A stretch of DNA of 64,000 bases from Streptomyces sp. NBC_00461 (GCF_036013935.1 NZ_CP107902.1:992001-1056000); one strand, 5' to 3'. Positions 8,355 through 17,331 are shown, counted from the first letter of the stretch. Notes: a model not told the origin generated them from the sequence alone. Numbers and translations are program-made.

Positions 8355-9011
8355 GGGCGGCTCCGTGCCGGTGACCTGGGCGACCAGATCGGTCCAGCCT
8401 GCCTCCAGCCGCTCCAGCGACATCCCGCGCTGCCTGGTCAGGTGGTGGATCAGGGCGGGATCGAGATAGCCCATGAACGTCTGGGCGAGCAGGTCGCAGT
8501 CGGCTTTCGGCACGATCTGCCGCAGCAGCATCGTGACGTGCATGGTGAGCGCCCGCATCGACGGGTGGTCGAACCGGCGGGTCGGCTCCGGCTGGGCGGC
8601 CAGCTGCAGGTCCAGCTGCTCGGCCGAGCGGTAGAGCAGTGCCACACCGAACGCCCGCAGCCGGTCGACCGGCGGCGCGCCGGGGCCCAGCGGCGGTGGA
8701 CCGGCGAGGAAGTCGGCCTGCAGCGTCCTCGACGAATGGTCGAGCAGCGCCATCAGCAGGCCGGTGCGGTCGCCGAAGCGCCGGAAGACGGTCCCCTTGC
8801 CCACCTGCGCGGCGGCGGCCACCGCCTCCATGGTGACCCCCGCCACCCCGTGCTCCGCGATCAGCCGTGCGGCCGCGTCCAGCAGCTTCGCGCGGTTCCG
8901 GGCGGCGTCGGCACGCAGGCACGGCTCGTCCTCGGCCGAGCCGAGCTGCAGCAATTCGGGCTCGCCGACGGGCTCTTCGGGCCTCGGAAAGGGCGGTAGG
9001 ACGGCGGACAT
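8349..9011 (-). CDS. TetR-family regulator of the FMN reductase
   Basis: 220-aa regulator from the ATG at 9011. The HTH sits near residues 40-80 (LLDAAARLIAEHGVAGVTMEAVAAAAQVGKGTVFRRFGD), after a Pro/Glu-rich N-terminal extension. No Shine-Dalgarno is evident, so a leaderless or alternative start (9029 or 9038) is possible. It is divergent from an NADPH-dependent FMN reductase, and two GGACC-type palindromes in the gap are its likely binding sites. Confidence 0.88.
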   Translation of the reverse strand: MSAVLPPFPRPEEPVGEPELLQLGSAEDEPCLRADAARNRAKLLDAAARLIAEHGVAGVTMEAVAAAAQVGKGTVFRRFGDRTGLLMALLDHSSRTLQADFLAGPPPLGPGAPPVDRLRAFGVALLYRSAEQLDLQLAAQPEPTRRFDHPSMRALTMHVTMLLRQIVPKADCDLLAQTFMGYLDPALIHHLTRQRGMSLERLEAGWTDLVAQVTGTEPPR

Positions 9012-9042
9012 GAAGACAGCGTAAAGCATCGGGAACAAAACT

Positions 9043-9090
9043 GGACCGCGGTCCGGTTAGGATGCTAGAAACTAAACGGACCCCGGTCCG
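9043..9090. promoter_or_regulatory. Pair of GGACC palindromes in divergent promoter
   Basis: GGACCGCGGTCC (9043-9054, perfect) and CGGACC-CC-GGTCCG (9077-9090) lie between the TetR gene and the FMN reductase, with centres 35 bp apart. The shared half-site and the divergent setting support a TetR operator pair. Confidence 0.7.
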
Positions 9091-9127
9091 GATCGTAACG
9101 GCAATGTTTCAGCCTCTTGGAGTTCGC

Positions 9128-9691
9128 ATGTCTGTTCGCATCCTTGCGCTCGTCGGCAGCCTTCGCGCCGGTTCGACCAACCGCCAGCTCGCCGAGGCGG
9201 CCGTCAAGTTCGCTCCCGAGGGCGCGGACGTGGAGATCTTCGAGGGCCTCGCCGAGATCCCGTTCTACAACGAGGACATCGACGTCGAGGGCAGTGTCCC
9301 GGCCGCCGCCGCCAAGCTGCGTGAGGCCGCGCAGGCGTCCGACGCCTTCCTGCTCTTCTCCCCCGAGTACAACGGCACCATCCCGGCCGTTCTGAAGAAC
9401 GCCATCGACTGGCTGTCCCGCCCCTACGGCGCCGGCGCCTTCGGCGGCAAGCCGGTCGCCGTGGCCGGCACCGCCTTCGGCCAGTTCGGCGGCGTGTGGG
9501 CGCAGGACGAGACCCGCAAGGCCGTGGGCATCGCCGGCGGCAAGGTGCTGGAGGACGTCAAGCTCTCCATCCCCGGCTCGCTGACCCGCTTCGCCGAGAC
9601 CCACCCGGCCGACGACGCCGAGGTCGCCGCGCAGCTGACCGAGGTGGTCGCCCGCCTGCACGGCCACGCGGACGGGGCCGCTGCCGCCTGA
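9128..9691 (+). CDS. NADPH-dependent FMN reductase
   Basis: Flavodoxin-fold reductase of 187 aa. The flavin-phosphate loop is GSLRAGSTNRQLAEAA at residues 10-25, and the family signature SPEYNGTIPAVLKNAIDWLSRP is complete. It is related to quinone/azo/chromate reductases. The ATG at 9128 is used; the frame is open upstream to 9062 but that would cross the operator. Probably repressed by the divergent TetR protein. Confidence 0.93.
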   Translation: MSVRILALVGSLRAGSTNRQLAEAAVKFAPEGADVEIFEGLAEIPFYNEDIDVEGSVPAAAAKLREAAQASDAFLLFSPEYNGTIPAVLKNAIDWLSRPYGAGAFGGKPVAVAGTAFGQFGGVWAQDETRKAVGIAGGKVLEDVKLSIPGSLTRFAETHPADDAEVAAQLTEVVARLHGHADGAAAA

Positions 9692-9724
9692 CCGGCAGCA
9701 GTAGCAGCACGAACGAACGCGGAA

Positions 9725-9752
9725 GGGGCCGGAGCCGAGCAGCTCCGGCCCC
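9725..9752 (+). terminator. Strong hairpin after FMN reductase
   Basis: GGGGCCGGAGC, a 6-nt loop, and GCTCCGGCCCC form a perfect 11-bp stem 33 nt after the stop. There is no long U-tract, which is common for terminators in high-GC actinomycetes. Confidence 0.65.
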
Positions 9753-9810
9753 TCCTGCATGCCCGGCTGCGCCCCCACTGTCCGGGCACGTCGGTCATCG
9801 TCCCTGCATC

Positions 9811-9846
9811 TCAGGCCACTCAGGTCACTCAGGCCACTCAAGTCAC
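9811..9846. repeat. 9-bp tandem repeat over the LysR gene end
   Basis: Four 9-bp units, TCAGGCCAC, TCAGGTCAC, TCAGGCCAC and TCAAGTCAC. The last unit contains the stop codon (9838-9840) and the final codons of the LysR gene on the minus strand. Confidence 0.8.
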
Positions 9847-10740
9847 CGCCGTCGGCGCCAGTTCGCGCAGCTCGTGCAGTGCGGCCGCGACCGCGGGCCG
9901 TTCCCGGCCGCCGCGGCGGGTGCAGGTGAGCAGTTTGCGGTGCGGGTTGCCCGTGCAGGGCACGCGGGTGATCGGCAGATGCGGGGTGAGCTGGGCCAGC
10001 CGGGGGATCAACGCGACGCCGAGCCGGCCTGCGACCAGGTGCGCGGTGACGTTCCAGTCCACGGTGTGATGGAGGATGCCGGGGCTGAATCCGGCCTCCC
10101 CGCACGCGGACAGCAGGTGCTGGCGACAGGGGCTGTCCGCCATGGGCGCGATCCAGTCCTCGTGCGCCGCCTCGGAGAGGTCGACGCGCTCGCGCCCCGC
10201 CAACGGGTGGCCGTCGGGGAGGACAAGGTCGAACGGGTCGTCCAGGAGCGGCTGCTGGTCGAAGCGGGCGTCGTTCAGCGGCGGGCTGTGCGGGGTGGCC
10301 TCGACGACGGCGAGGTCGCTCTCGCCCTCGAAGAGCAGGTCGAAGCTCTCCGGCACCCCCGCCTCCCGGATGCGGACGGACAGCCGCGGATGACGCTCGT
10401 GCAGCCGCACGGCCATCGGGGCCAGCAGCACCGAGACGGCCACCGAGATGCCGCTCACGCGAAGTGGTCCGGCGAGCGCGTGTTCGGCGCGCAGGTCGAG
10501 CTCGGCCTGTTCCCAGCGTGCGTGGATGGCGTCGGCGTGCGCAAGCAGGCTCTCGGCGGCCGGGGTGAGCCGTACCCCGCGGCCCTGCGGTTCGAGGAGG
10601 TCGACGCCGAGTTCACGGGCGAGCTGGCGGATCTGCTGGGAGGCCGCGGAGGTGGTGAAGTGCAGGGCGCGGGCAGCCGCGGTGACCGTGCCGTAGTGGG
10701 CCACCGCCCTCAGGACGTGCAGTCGGCGCAGGTCAATCAT
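9838..10740 (-). CDS. LysR-family regulator
   Basis: 300-aa regulator. N-terminal winged HTH LRRLHVLRAVAHYGTVTAAARALHFTTSAASQQIRQL at residues 4-40, followed by a substrate-binding domain (GPLRVSGISVAV, DLAVVEA, HHTVDWNVTAHLVAGRLGVALIPRL). The sequence fits the actinobacterial subgroup often found beside exporters or small enzymes. A small zinc-ribbon gene is divergent, 114 bp away. No target is evident. Confidence 0.9.
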   Translation of the reverse strand: MIDLRRLHVLRAVAHYGTVTAAARALHFTTSAASQQIRQLARELGVDLLEPQGRGVRLTPAAESLLAHADAIHARWEQAELDLRAEHALAGPLRVSGISVAVSVLLAPMAVRLHERHPRLSVRIREAGVPESFDLLFEGESDLAVVEATPHSPPLNDARFDQQPLLDDPFDLVLPDGHPLAGRERVDLSEAAHEDWIAPMADSPCRQHLLSACGEAGFSPGILHHTVDWNVTAHLVAGRLGVALIPRLAQLTPHLPITRVPCTGNPHRKLLTCTRRGGRERPAVAAALHELRELAPTAVT

Positions 10741-10854
10741 GAAGCCCAGGCTTCAAGGTGAGGTCCACAAAGTCAACCTGGACGTGAACGGATCCTGCGC
10801 TGCACCCTGGCTGTGTCGCGACCGTCAACCAGTCAGCACGTACGAGGAGTTGCC

Positions 10855-11073
10855 ATGATCAGCACGACCGGCGCCAAGTGCCCGCACTGCGGCTGGCCCG
10901 ACGCTGCCGAGCCGTTCCAGGTGGTGTCGCGGCACAGCACCGCCGCGGACCGCACCGTGTGGACCCGTTGCGGCTGCGGTTCGCTGCAGGTCCGCGTGGT
11001 GGACGGCCGCGGGATGCGCGTCGTCTCCCGCAGCCGGCCCACGCAGCCTCAGCCCAGCCCGGCCGGCCGCTGA
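10855..11073 (+). CDS. Small zinc-ribbon-like protein
   Basis: 72-aa protein with KCPHCGWPD near residue 8 and RCGCGSLQVRV near residue 38, so two Cys pairs able to bind one zinc. The rest is basic and ends in a Pro/Gln-rich tail. The ATG at 10855 has GAGGAG 6-11 nt upstream. Function unknown; similar small Cys-pair proteins are common in Streptomyces. It is divergent from a LysR gene. The following 210 bases to 11285 hold no gene I can support. Confidence 0.75.
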   Translation: MISTTGAKCPHCGWPDAAEPFQVVSRHSTAADRTVWTRCGCGSLQVRVVDGRGMRVVSRSRPTQPQPSPAGR

Positions 11074-11285
11074 ACGGACGGGGCCGCGAAGCTCTCGATC
11101 CACGCCACCAGCCCGCCGAGGCGCGGCCCGAGGATCACCGTGCCGAGAGCCGCCTCGATGCAGCCGGCATCGGCGCCTCTGCGCCGCCGTAGAACTCCAT
11201 GATGTGTACGCCCACTCGCGTGCCGTCCCGTCCGCCCGGACCCTCGCCGTCTCCAACGACGGCGGGCCTTCGAGTGCTCTCGACG

Positions 11286-12266
11286 TCAGGCGCCGACGGC
11301 CAGTCGGTCGCCGAGCGGACTGCGGCGGTACAGCACGCGGCGACCGTCGCGGGCTCGCGTGACGAGGCCGGTCGTGTGCAACACCTTCAGGTGCTGGGAG
11401 ACGGCGCTGGGCGTCACGCCGAGCAGACGGGCGATCTCGACGGTGGGAAGGGGCTCGGCGAGCAGGCGCAGGACCGTCGTGCGGGGTGCGCCGAGCAGCG
11501 CGGAGAGCGCCGAGGTGTCGGGGTCGGGTGCGGGCTCCCACAGGGTGGCGGCGCCCCGGCCCGGGTAGGCCAGCATCGGGGGCTCGTCGGCGCTGAGCGG
11601 AGGCGCGGGTTTGTGCGCGAACAGCGACGGCACCAGGCGTAGCCCCCGCCCGGAACCGTCCACCTGATGCCGGCCGATCATCCGGTCGACGCGCAGCACC
11701 CCGTCCCGCCAGCGCACGTTGCGGTGCAGGTCGGAGAAGAGGAGCCGGGCGCCACCCGTGGCCAGCTGCCGGGCACGGTGGGTGATGTCGGCCTCCAGCA
11801 CGAGCCGCATCCGCGGCCAGTGCGGCAACAGGGCCAACTCCCAGTAGCGGAGCAGGAGTTCACATGTCTCCTCCAACAGCTCGGCGACCGGTGCGGCGCC
11901 GGGGACGGCGATCTGCCGCAGCGCGTCCGGGAGGGGGCGCGGTGCGTGTGCCGCGTACAGGTCGCGTCGTACGACGTGTTCGGGCGTGGTGCGTACGACG
12001 GTCAGCTGGTCCTCGATCGTGGGCGCGAAGGTCGTCGGCCGTGGCGTGAGGAAGTCGGGCAGGGCCAGGTTCTCGCCGACCAGGGCCGTCAACAGGCGGG
12101 CGTCGGCGGGGTCGAGGCGGGCCAGCACCGACCGGCGCCAGGGGACGTGCAGTGGGAAGAGTGCCGGGGCGCGCAGGGCCCGCAGGCTGCCCATGACCTC
12201 GCGCAGCGGCGAGATCGCGAACCGGGTGTCCGCGAGGTCCTCGACGTCGAGCAGGAAGCTGATCAT
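11286..12266 (-). CDS. ArsR-type winged-helix regulator with large N-terminal domain
   Basis: 326-aa protein. The C-terminal 80 residues form an ArsR HTH (PTVEIARLLGVTPSAVSQHLKVLHTTGLVTRARDGRRVLYRRSP). The first 240 residues (MISFLLDVEDLADTRFAISP onward) form the long domain that accompanies this HTH in many Streptomyces regulators; its role is unknown. The ATG at 12266 gives the usual MISF start. It is divergent from an MFS transporter, which is the probable target. Confidence 0.88.
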   Translation of the reverse strand: MISFLLDVEDLADTRFAISPLREVMGSLRALRAPALFPLHVPWRRSVLARLDPADARLLTALVGENLALPDFLTPRPTTFAPTIEDQLTVVRTTPEHVVRRDLYAAHAPRPLPDALRQIAVPGAAPVAELLEETCELLLRYWELALLPHWPRMRLVLEADITHRARQLATGGARLLFSDLHRNVRWRDGVLRVDRMIGRHQVDGSGRGLRLVPSLFAHKPAPPLSADEPPMLAYPGRGAATLWEPAPDPDTSALSALLGAPRTTVLRLLAEPLPTVEIARLLGVTPSAVSQHLKVLHTTGLVTRARDGRRVLYRRSPLGDRLAVGA

Positions 12267-12322
12267 TAAGCCTCCGCCTACATCCTTTGGCAAGCGCCCG
12301 TCGATGCCGTGGACTTCGACGC

Positions 12323-13612
12323 ATGACGGAACAACACGACATCCGGCAGGGTACCGCCGGTCGACGGCCTCTTGCGTTGCTGGCGCTGACCTGCGGGGTG
12401 GCCGTGGGCAACGTCTACTTCCCGCAGGCGATCAGCCCGTTGGTGGCCGACGGCCTCGGCGTCTCCCCCGGTTCGGCCGCGTCGGTGGTGACCGCGACGC
12501 AGTTCGGCTACGCGGCCGGGATCTTCCTGCTCGTCCCGCTCGGCGACCGCCTGTGCCCGCGCCGGCTGATCGTCACCCTGCTGACGCTGACCGGCCTCGG
12601 CCTGCTCGCCGCGAGTAGCGCACGAGCCCTGCTGCCGCTCACCGTCGCGAGTCTCCTCGTCGGTGTGAGCACGGTGGTCGCACCGCTGGCGGGCCCGCTC
12701 GCGGCCGGCCTGGTGCCCGCCGAGCGTCGCGGGGTGGTCGGCGGCACCCTGCTGAGCGGTTCCATCGCCGGCATGCTGCTCTCCCGCACGTTCGGCAGCG
12801 CCCTCGGCGACTGGCTCGGCTGGCGGGCCCCGTACGTGCTGTCGGCGGTGCTCTCCCTGACGGCTGCCGCCCTCCTGGCCCGCGCCCTGCCGACGACTCC
12901 CCCCTCCGTCACGCACCGCTACCCGGCCCTGCTCGCCGCACCCCTGCGCCTGCTGCGCACCGAACCCGAGCTGCGCCGCTCCTGCCTCTACCAGGCCGCG
13001 GTGTTCGCGGGCTTCTCCGCGGTGTGGACCGGCGTGACGCTCCTGCTCACGGGTCCGGCGTACGGCATGAGCGCGCGGTCCGCGGGGCTGCTCGCGCTCG
13101 TGAACGCGGCGACCATGCTGTGCACGCCGGCCGCGGGGCGGCTGGTGGACCGACGGGGGCCGGACGCGGTGAACCTCGGCTGCTTCCTGGTGGTCGGCGT
13201 CTCGGCGCCGGTCCTGGCGCTGGGCGGGCCGGGCGGTGCGGCCGGGCTGACGGCGCTGGTCGTCGGCACCTTGCTGCTGGACGTGGGGATGCAGTGCGGG
13301 ATGGTCGCCAACCAGGTGCGGATCTTCGCGCTCCGGGCCGACGTCCGCAGCCGGCTCAACACCGCGTACATGACGTGCGCCTACCTCGGCGGCACCGCGG
13401 GGTCCTGGCTGGGGGCCCGCGCGTATGCCGGTTTCGGCTGGTTGGGCGTGTGCGCGCTGGTCGCCGTGCTGACGGTCGCGGCCCTCGCGCGCCATCTGTC
13501 GGCAACCGTTCTTCACAGTCAGGACCAAGTTCGTTCCAAGGAGCGACCACTTCCGGTCACCTCACGAACGGTGACCGGATGCAGAGCCTTCACCGACGAC
13601 TGCTCAAGCTGA
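12323..13612 (+). CDS. MFS transporter (12-TM drug:H+ antiporter type)
   Basis: Inner-membrane secondary transporter, 429 aa. Long hydrophobic segments alternate with the loop-2 motif PLGDRLCPRRLIV, the family A-motif between TM2 and TM3, and a second GRLVDRRGPDAV. The C-terminal 40 residues after the last TM are hydrophilic and unlike the family, and may be read-through into neighbouring sequence. The ATG at 12323 is preferred to the upstream ATG at 12287, which overlaps the regulator's promoter. Divergent from an ArsR-type regulator; substrate unknown. Confidence 0.88.
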   Translation: MTEQHDIRQGTAGRRPLALLALTCGVAVGNVYFPQAISPLVADGLGVSPGSAASVVTATQFGYAAGIFLLVPLGDRLCPRRLIVTLLTLTGLGLLAASSARALLPLTVASLLVGVSTVVAPLAGPLAAGLVPAERRGVVGGTLLSGSIAGMLLSRTFGSALGDWLGWRAPYVLSAVLSLTAAALLARALPTTPPSVTHRYPALLAAPLRLLRTEPELRRSCLYQAAVFAGFSAVWTGVTLLLTGPAYGMSARSAGLLALVNAATMLCTPAAGRLVDRRGPDAVNLGCFLVVGVSAPVLALGGPGGAAGLTALVVGTLLLDVGMQCGMVANQVRIFALRADVRSRLNTAYMTCAYLGGTAGSWLGARAYAGFGWLGVCALVAVLTVAALARHLSATVLHSQDQVRSKERPLPVTSRTVTGCRAFTDDCSS

Positions 13613-13747
13613 TACCTCACCTGGGCGTGCGGGTGACCGACCTCGGACCGGGGGGTGGTCGAGTTCGACTGCGTGATGGTGCGCGCGAAGGCGCCCCCGG
13701 GACGGACTGACGGCCCCTACGCCGAGCGTCCGGTTGGTTCCGGTCGG

Positions 13748-14287
13748 CTACCGAAGGGCGAAGGACGCCCGGTGCTGCCAGTCGGTGTCGCCGTAGACGA
13801 CGAGATCGACCGTGGGCACGCGCGCCGCGAAAGGGAGACCTGGGCGGAGGCCCGACTCGATCTCGTCCAGGACTGCGTCGTCCTGTCCCTGGGCGACCGT
13901 CAGATGCGGGTGGGGGTCGTACTTCCCGCCGTACGGCGGGGCCTGCGGCCACCGGTCGACGACCGCCTCGGTGAGCCTGCGGAAGGGAGCGGCCGGCGCG
14001 GGCGCGAGGTAGAGCACCCCGGGGAACCGTCCGCACTCCTCGAACCGCACGTCGAAGGACGGGTGCCGCCCGAAGACCTCGTCCAGGGCGGCGCACGTCC
14101 CGTCGTCGACGAGGGACGCGTGCAGGAAGGGGAAGAGCACCGTGACGTGCGCCGGGACACCGGCCCGGGCCGCGGGGTCGAAGCGGTCGCGCCAGACCCG
14201 GACCGAGGCTTCCGCCTCCGGTACGGGCACGACCAGCGCCGTCTGCCCCGTCACGAAGCGCTCGGAATCGTCGTCTGCGTCTGCCAT
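13748..14287 (-). CDS. 2'-5' RNA ligase-like 2H phosphoesterase
   Basis: 179 aa with the two HxT motifs of the 2H superfamily: HVTVLFPF near residue 48 and HLTVAQG near residue 127. Members act on 2'-5' linked RNA, cyclic phosphates or ADP-ribose cyclic phosphate. The specific substrate cannot be inferred. It stands alone, convergent with the MFS gene and divergent from a MarR gene. Confidence 0.88.
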   Translation of the reverse strand: MADADDDSERFVTGQTALVVPVPEAEASVRVWRDRFDPAARAGVPAHVTVLFPFLHASLVDDGTCAALDEVFGRHPSFDVRFEECGRFPGVLYLAPAPAAPFRRLTEAVVDRWPQAPPYGGKYDPHPHLTVAQGQDDAVLDEIESGLRPGLPFAARVPTVDLVVYGDTDWQHRASFALR

Positions 14288-14431
14288 GCCATGGGTCTAT
14301 CAGCCGGACCGGTGCGGGCGCGACCGAGCAATCCCATTTCACTTGCACGCGCGCTATACATGCCTCAGCCGGTAACCTCCCCGATGGCCTATTCTGGAGG
14401 GTACCCACTTCGGCACGGAGGACCCAGCCCC

Positions 14432-14890
14432 ATGACCGCGACGGATCCGGCGCTCACCGCCCTCGCCCAGGGCTGGTGCGCCCTGTCACTGCTGCACGGC
14501 AGGATCGAGGCGCACATCGAGCGTGCGCTGCAGGCCGGGCACGACCTGAGCGTGCGCGAGTACTCCCTCCTGGACGTGTTGAGCCGGCAGCACGACGGGG
14601 AGGGCGGGCACCTGCAGATGAAGCAGGTTGCCGACGCGGTCGTGCTCAGCCAGAGCGCCACCACCCGGCTGGTCACCCGCCTGGAGGACCGCGGGCTGCT
14701 GAGCCGATACCTGTGCCCCACCGACCGGCGCGGCATCTACACCAACGTCACCGAGGCCGGCCTCCAGCTCCTCAAGGAGGCGCGTCCGACCAACGAGAAG
14801 GCGCTGCGCGAGGCCTTGGACGAAGCCGCACGGAATCCGGAACTCACCCCGCTCGTCAAGGCAGTTGAGACGCTCCACACACCCGCCTGA
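14432..14890 (+). CDS. MarR-family regulator
   Basis: 152-aa winged-helix dimeric regulator. Recognition region LQMKQVADAVVLSQSATTRLVTRLEDRGLLSR, then the wing CPTDRRGIYTNVTEAG. It lies directly upstream of an MFS exporter on the same strand, separated by a terminator and a set of TTGCAT repeats that are likely its binding sites. The ligand is unknown. Confidence 0.92.
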   Translation: MTATDPALTALAQGWCALSLLHGRIEAHIERALQAGHDLSVREYSLLDVLSRQHDGEGGHLQMKQVADAVVLSQSATTRLVTRLEDRGLLSRYLCPTDRRGIYTNVTEAGLQLLKEARPTNEKALREALDEAARNPELTPLVKAVETLHTPA

Positions 14891-14930
14891 CACCGAGGGC
14901 GCCTTACGCCGAGGGCGACTCACACCGAGG
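14890..14930. repeat. 16-bp tandem repeat after the MarR stop
   Basis: ACACCGAGGGCGCCTT (14890-14905), ACGCCGAGGGCGACTC (14906-14921), then a partial ACACCGAGG. It begins at the last base of the MarR stop codon and runs into the terminator stem. Confidence 0.7.
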
Positions 14931-14961
14931 CCCCCGCGAGCACTGACGCCGCGGGGGCTTT
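14930..14961 (+). terminator. Terminator between MarR and MFS genes
   Basis: GCCCCCGCG, an 11-nt loop, CGCGGGGGC, then TTT. The 9-bp GC stem with a short T-run fits factor-independent termination. It separates the regulator transcript from the MFS gene promoter. Confidence 0.75.
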
Positions 14962-14989
14962 CGCATGCCCGGACACCTGCAGTCAGATG

Positions 14990-15034
14990 CTTGCATACAA
15001 CAACTACCCGCCCCAGGCATTGCATGCGCTTGCA
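14990..15034. promoter_or_regulatory. TTGCAT repeats, candidate MarR operator
   Basis: TTGCAT occurs at about 14991, 15020 and 15030. The last two form the near-palindrome TGCATGCGCTTGCA (15021-15034; one mismatch per arm). It sits about 70 bp before the MFS start and after the MarR terminator, so it probably covers the MFS promoter. Confidence 0.55.
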
Positions 15035-15104
15035 TTTATACCGCGTCTGCAACTAATGTCGACGCTCGTAAGCGCCACACGCAATCACCTGGAAGGTACT
15101 TCCC

Positions 15105-16316
15105 ATGCCTCTCGCCCTCCTGGCCCTGGCCATCGGGGCCTTCGGGATCGGCACCACCGAGTTCGTGATCATGGGCGTGCTGCCCGAGGTCGCGGGCGAC
15201 TTCGGCGTCTCCATCCCGACCGCCGGCTGGCTCGTCTCCGGGTACGCCCTGGGCGTGGTCCTCGGCGCGCCCCTGCTGACGGTCCTGGGCACCAAGGTCT
15301 CCCGCAAGAAGATGCTCATGTTCCTCATGGGCCTGTTCGTGGTGGGGAACGTGCTCTCCGCGTCCGCCCCCACCTTCGGCCTCATGCTCGTCGGCCGGGT
15401 GGTCGCCTCACTCGCGCACGGTGCGTTCTTCGGTATCGGCTCGGTGGTCGCGGCCGGTCTGGTCGCGCCGGAGAAGAAGGCCTCCGCGATCTCCCTGATG
15501 TTCACCGGCCTGACCGTGGCCAACATCGTGGGCGTCCCGCTGGGCACGTACATCGGCCAGGCCGCCGGATGGCGGGTCACCTTCACCGCCGTCGCCGCAC
15601 TCGGCATCGCGGGCCTCCTCGGCGTCGCCAAGCTGGTGCCCGAGACGGGCCGCGCGAGCTCCGGCACCATCCGTACGGAGTTCGCCGCCTTCCGCAACGT
15701 GCAGGTGTGGATCGCGATGGCGATGACCGTCCTCGGCTTCGGCGGTGTGTTCGCCGCGATCACCTACATCACGCCGATGATGACCGAGGTCGCCGGATAC
15801 TCGGCCGGTGCGGTGACCTGGCTGCTGGTGCTGTTCGGGGTCGGGATGTTCCTCGGGAATCTGGTGGGCGGCCGGTTCGCCGACCGGGCTCTGATGCCCA
15901 TGCTGTTCACCGCCCTCGCGGCCCTGTCCCTGACCCTGCTCCTGTTCACGGCGACCGCCCACAACAGGGTTCTGGCCGCGATCACGCTGACACTGATCGG
16001 CGCGCTGGGCTTCGCCACCGTGCCTCCGCTGCAGAAGTGGGTGCTCGATCAGGCCTCGGCCGCACCGACCCTGGCGTCCGCCGCCAACATCGGCGCCTTC
16101 AACCTCGGCAACGCGCTGGCCGCCTGGCTGGGCGGCACCGTCATCGCGGCCGGCCTCGGCTACACCGCCCCCGACTGGGTCGGCGCCCTCCTGGCCGGCG
16201 CCGCGCTGATCCTGTCCTTCCTGGCAGCCTTCCTCGACCGGCGCACCCGGCCCACCGGACGGGTCGTTTCCGCATCCGCCCCGGCCGGGAGTGTCCCGGC
16301 CGCCGCCCAGCACTGA
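15105..16316 (+). CDS. MFS transporter, DHA1 family
   Basis: 403-aa, 12-TM exporter. The N-terminus PLALLALAIGAFGIGTTEFV and EFVIMGVLPEVAGD match the AraJ/Cmx (chloramphenicol-export-like) branch of DHA1. Motif A appears as GTKVSRKKMLM and motif C as GLTVANIVGVPLGTYIGQ. GGAAGG lies 9 nt upstream of the ATG. Likely controlled by the upstream MarR protein and co-transcribed with the aldo/keto reductase 30 nt downstream. Confidence 0.92.
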   Translation: MPLALLALAIGAFGIGTTEFVIMGVLPEVAGDFGVSIPTAGWLVSGYALGVVLGAPLLTVLGTKVSRKKMLMFLMGLFVVGNVLSASAPTFGLMLVGRVVASLAHGAFFGIGSVVAAGLVAPEKKASAISLMFTGLTVANIVGVPLGTYIGQAAGWRVTFTAVAALGIAGLLGVAKLVPETGRASSGTIRTEFAAFRNVQVWIAMAMTVLGFGGVFAAITYITPMMTEVAGYSAGAVTWLLVLFGVGMFLGNLVGGRFADRALMPMLFTALAALSLTLLLFTATAHNRVLAAITLTLIGALGFATVPPLQKWVLDQASAAPTLASAANIGAFNLGNALAAWLGGTVIAAGLGYTAPDWVGALLAGAALILSFLAAFLDRRTRPTGRVVSASAPAGSVPAAAQH

Positions 16317-16346
16317 CCCCACCGACCCGCAAGGAAACCAACGCAC

Positions 16347-17201
16347 ATGACCCCCACCGCCCCATCCGTCCCAACCATCCCAACCGTCCCCAGCGTCGCC
16401 CTCAACAACGGCGTCGAAATCCCCCAGCTCGGCTTCGGTGTCTTCCAGGTCCCCGACGACGAGACCGCGGCCGCGGTGAGCGCCGCCCTCCAGGCCGGCT
16501 ACCGCAGCATCGACACGGCAGCCGTCTACGGCAACGAGGCCGGTGTCGGTGCCGCCCTCGCGGCCTCGGGCATCGCCCGCGACGAACTGTTCGTCACCAC
16601 CAAGCTGTGGAACGCGGACCAGGGACACGACTCCACGCTCCGCGCGTTCCACGCGAGCCTGGCCAAGCTGGGCCTGGAGTACGTCGACCTGTACCTCGTC
16701 CACTGGCCGACGCCCGCCCGCGACCTGTACCGGGACTCCTGGCGGGCCATCGAGAAGCTGGTGGCCGACGGGCGGATCCGCGCCGCCGGTGTCTCCAACT
16801 TCCAGCCCGCCCATCTGCGCCGCCTGCTGGAGGGTTCCTCGCTGGTGCCGGCCGTCAACCAGATCGAGCTGCACCCCGGACTCCAGCAGCGAGAACTGCG
16901 GGCGCTGCACGCCGACCTGGGCATCGTCACGGAGGCCTGGAGTCCGCTGGCCCAGGGCGCGGTGCTGGCCGAGCCCGCGCTGACGGAGATCGCCGGGCGG
17001 CACGGAAGGTCGCCCGCGCAGGTGGTGCTGCGCTGGCACCTTCAGCTCGGCAACGTCGTGATCCCGAAGTCCGTGATGCCTGCCCGTATCCACGAGAACA
17101 TCGATCTCTTCGGCTTCGTCCTCAGTGATGAGGAGATGACCGCGATCGCCGCCCTCGACCGTGGGCTGCGCACCGGTCCTGACCCCGACACCCTCAACTG
17201 A
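16347..17201 (+). CDS. Aldo/keto reductase, AKR5-like
   Basis: NADPH-dependent carbonyl reductase of 284 aa. The catalytic tetrad is visible: Asp in GYRSIDTAAVYGNE with its Tyr, Lys in VTTKLWN, His in LYLVHWPTP. The cofactor motif IPKSV is near the C-terminus. The first 17 residues are Pro/Thr/Val-rich and come from short CAACC repeats. It resembles the 2,5-diketo-gluconate reductase group. It follows the MFS gene by 30 nt. Confidence 0.92.
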   Translation: MTPTAPSVPTIPTVPSVALNNGVEIPQLGFGVFQVPDDETAAAVSAALQAGYRSIDTAAVYGNEAGVGAALAASGIARDELFVTTKLWNADQGHDSTLRAFHASLAKLGLEYVDLYLVHWPTPARDLYRDSWRAIEKLVADGRIRAAGVSNFQPAHLRRLLEGSSLVPAVNQIELHPGLQQRELRALHADLGIVTEAWSPLAQGAVLAEPALTEIAGRHGRSPAQVVLRWHLQLGNVVIPKSVMPARIHENIDLFGFVLSDEEMTAIAALDRGLRTGPDPDTLN

Positions 17202-17331
17202 CCGTCGGGCGCCGCCGGTTCGCAGGAGCTTCGCCGGCCGGCCGGTGCCGGGCGAGCTCATGTGGACGACCGGGTCCGCGCAGGCCGCGAACACGGGTCG
17301 TGAGGGGCGGTGACGTTGTCCTCGCCGGCAC

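Noticed and set aside
12287..12322. Upstream ATG start for the MFS gene
   Set aside because: It would place the start inside the divergent regulator's promoter and adds a non-membrane Arg-rich leader.
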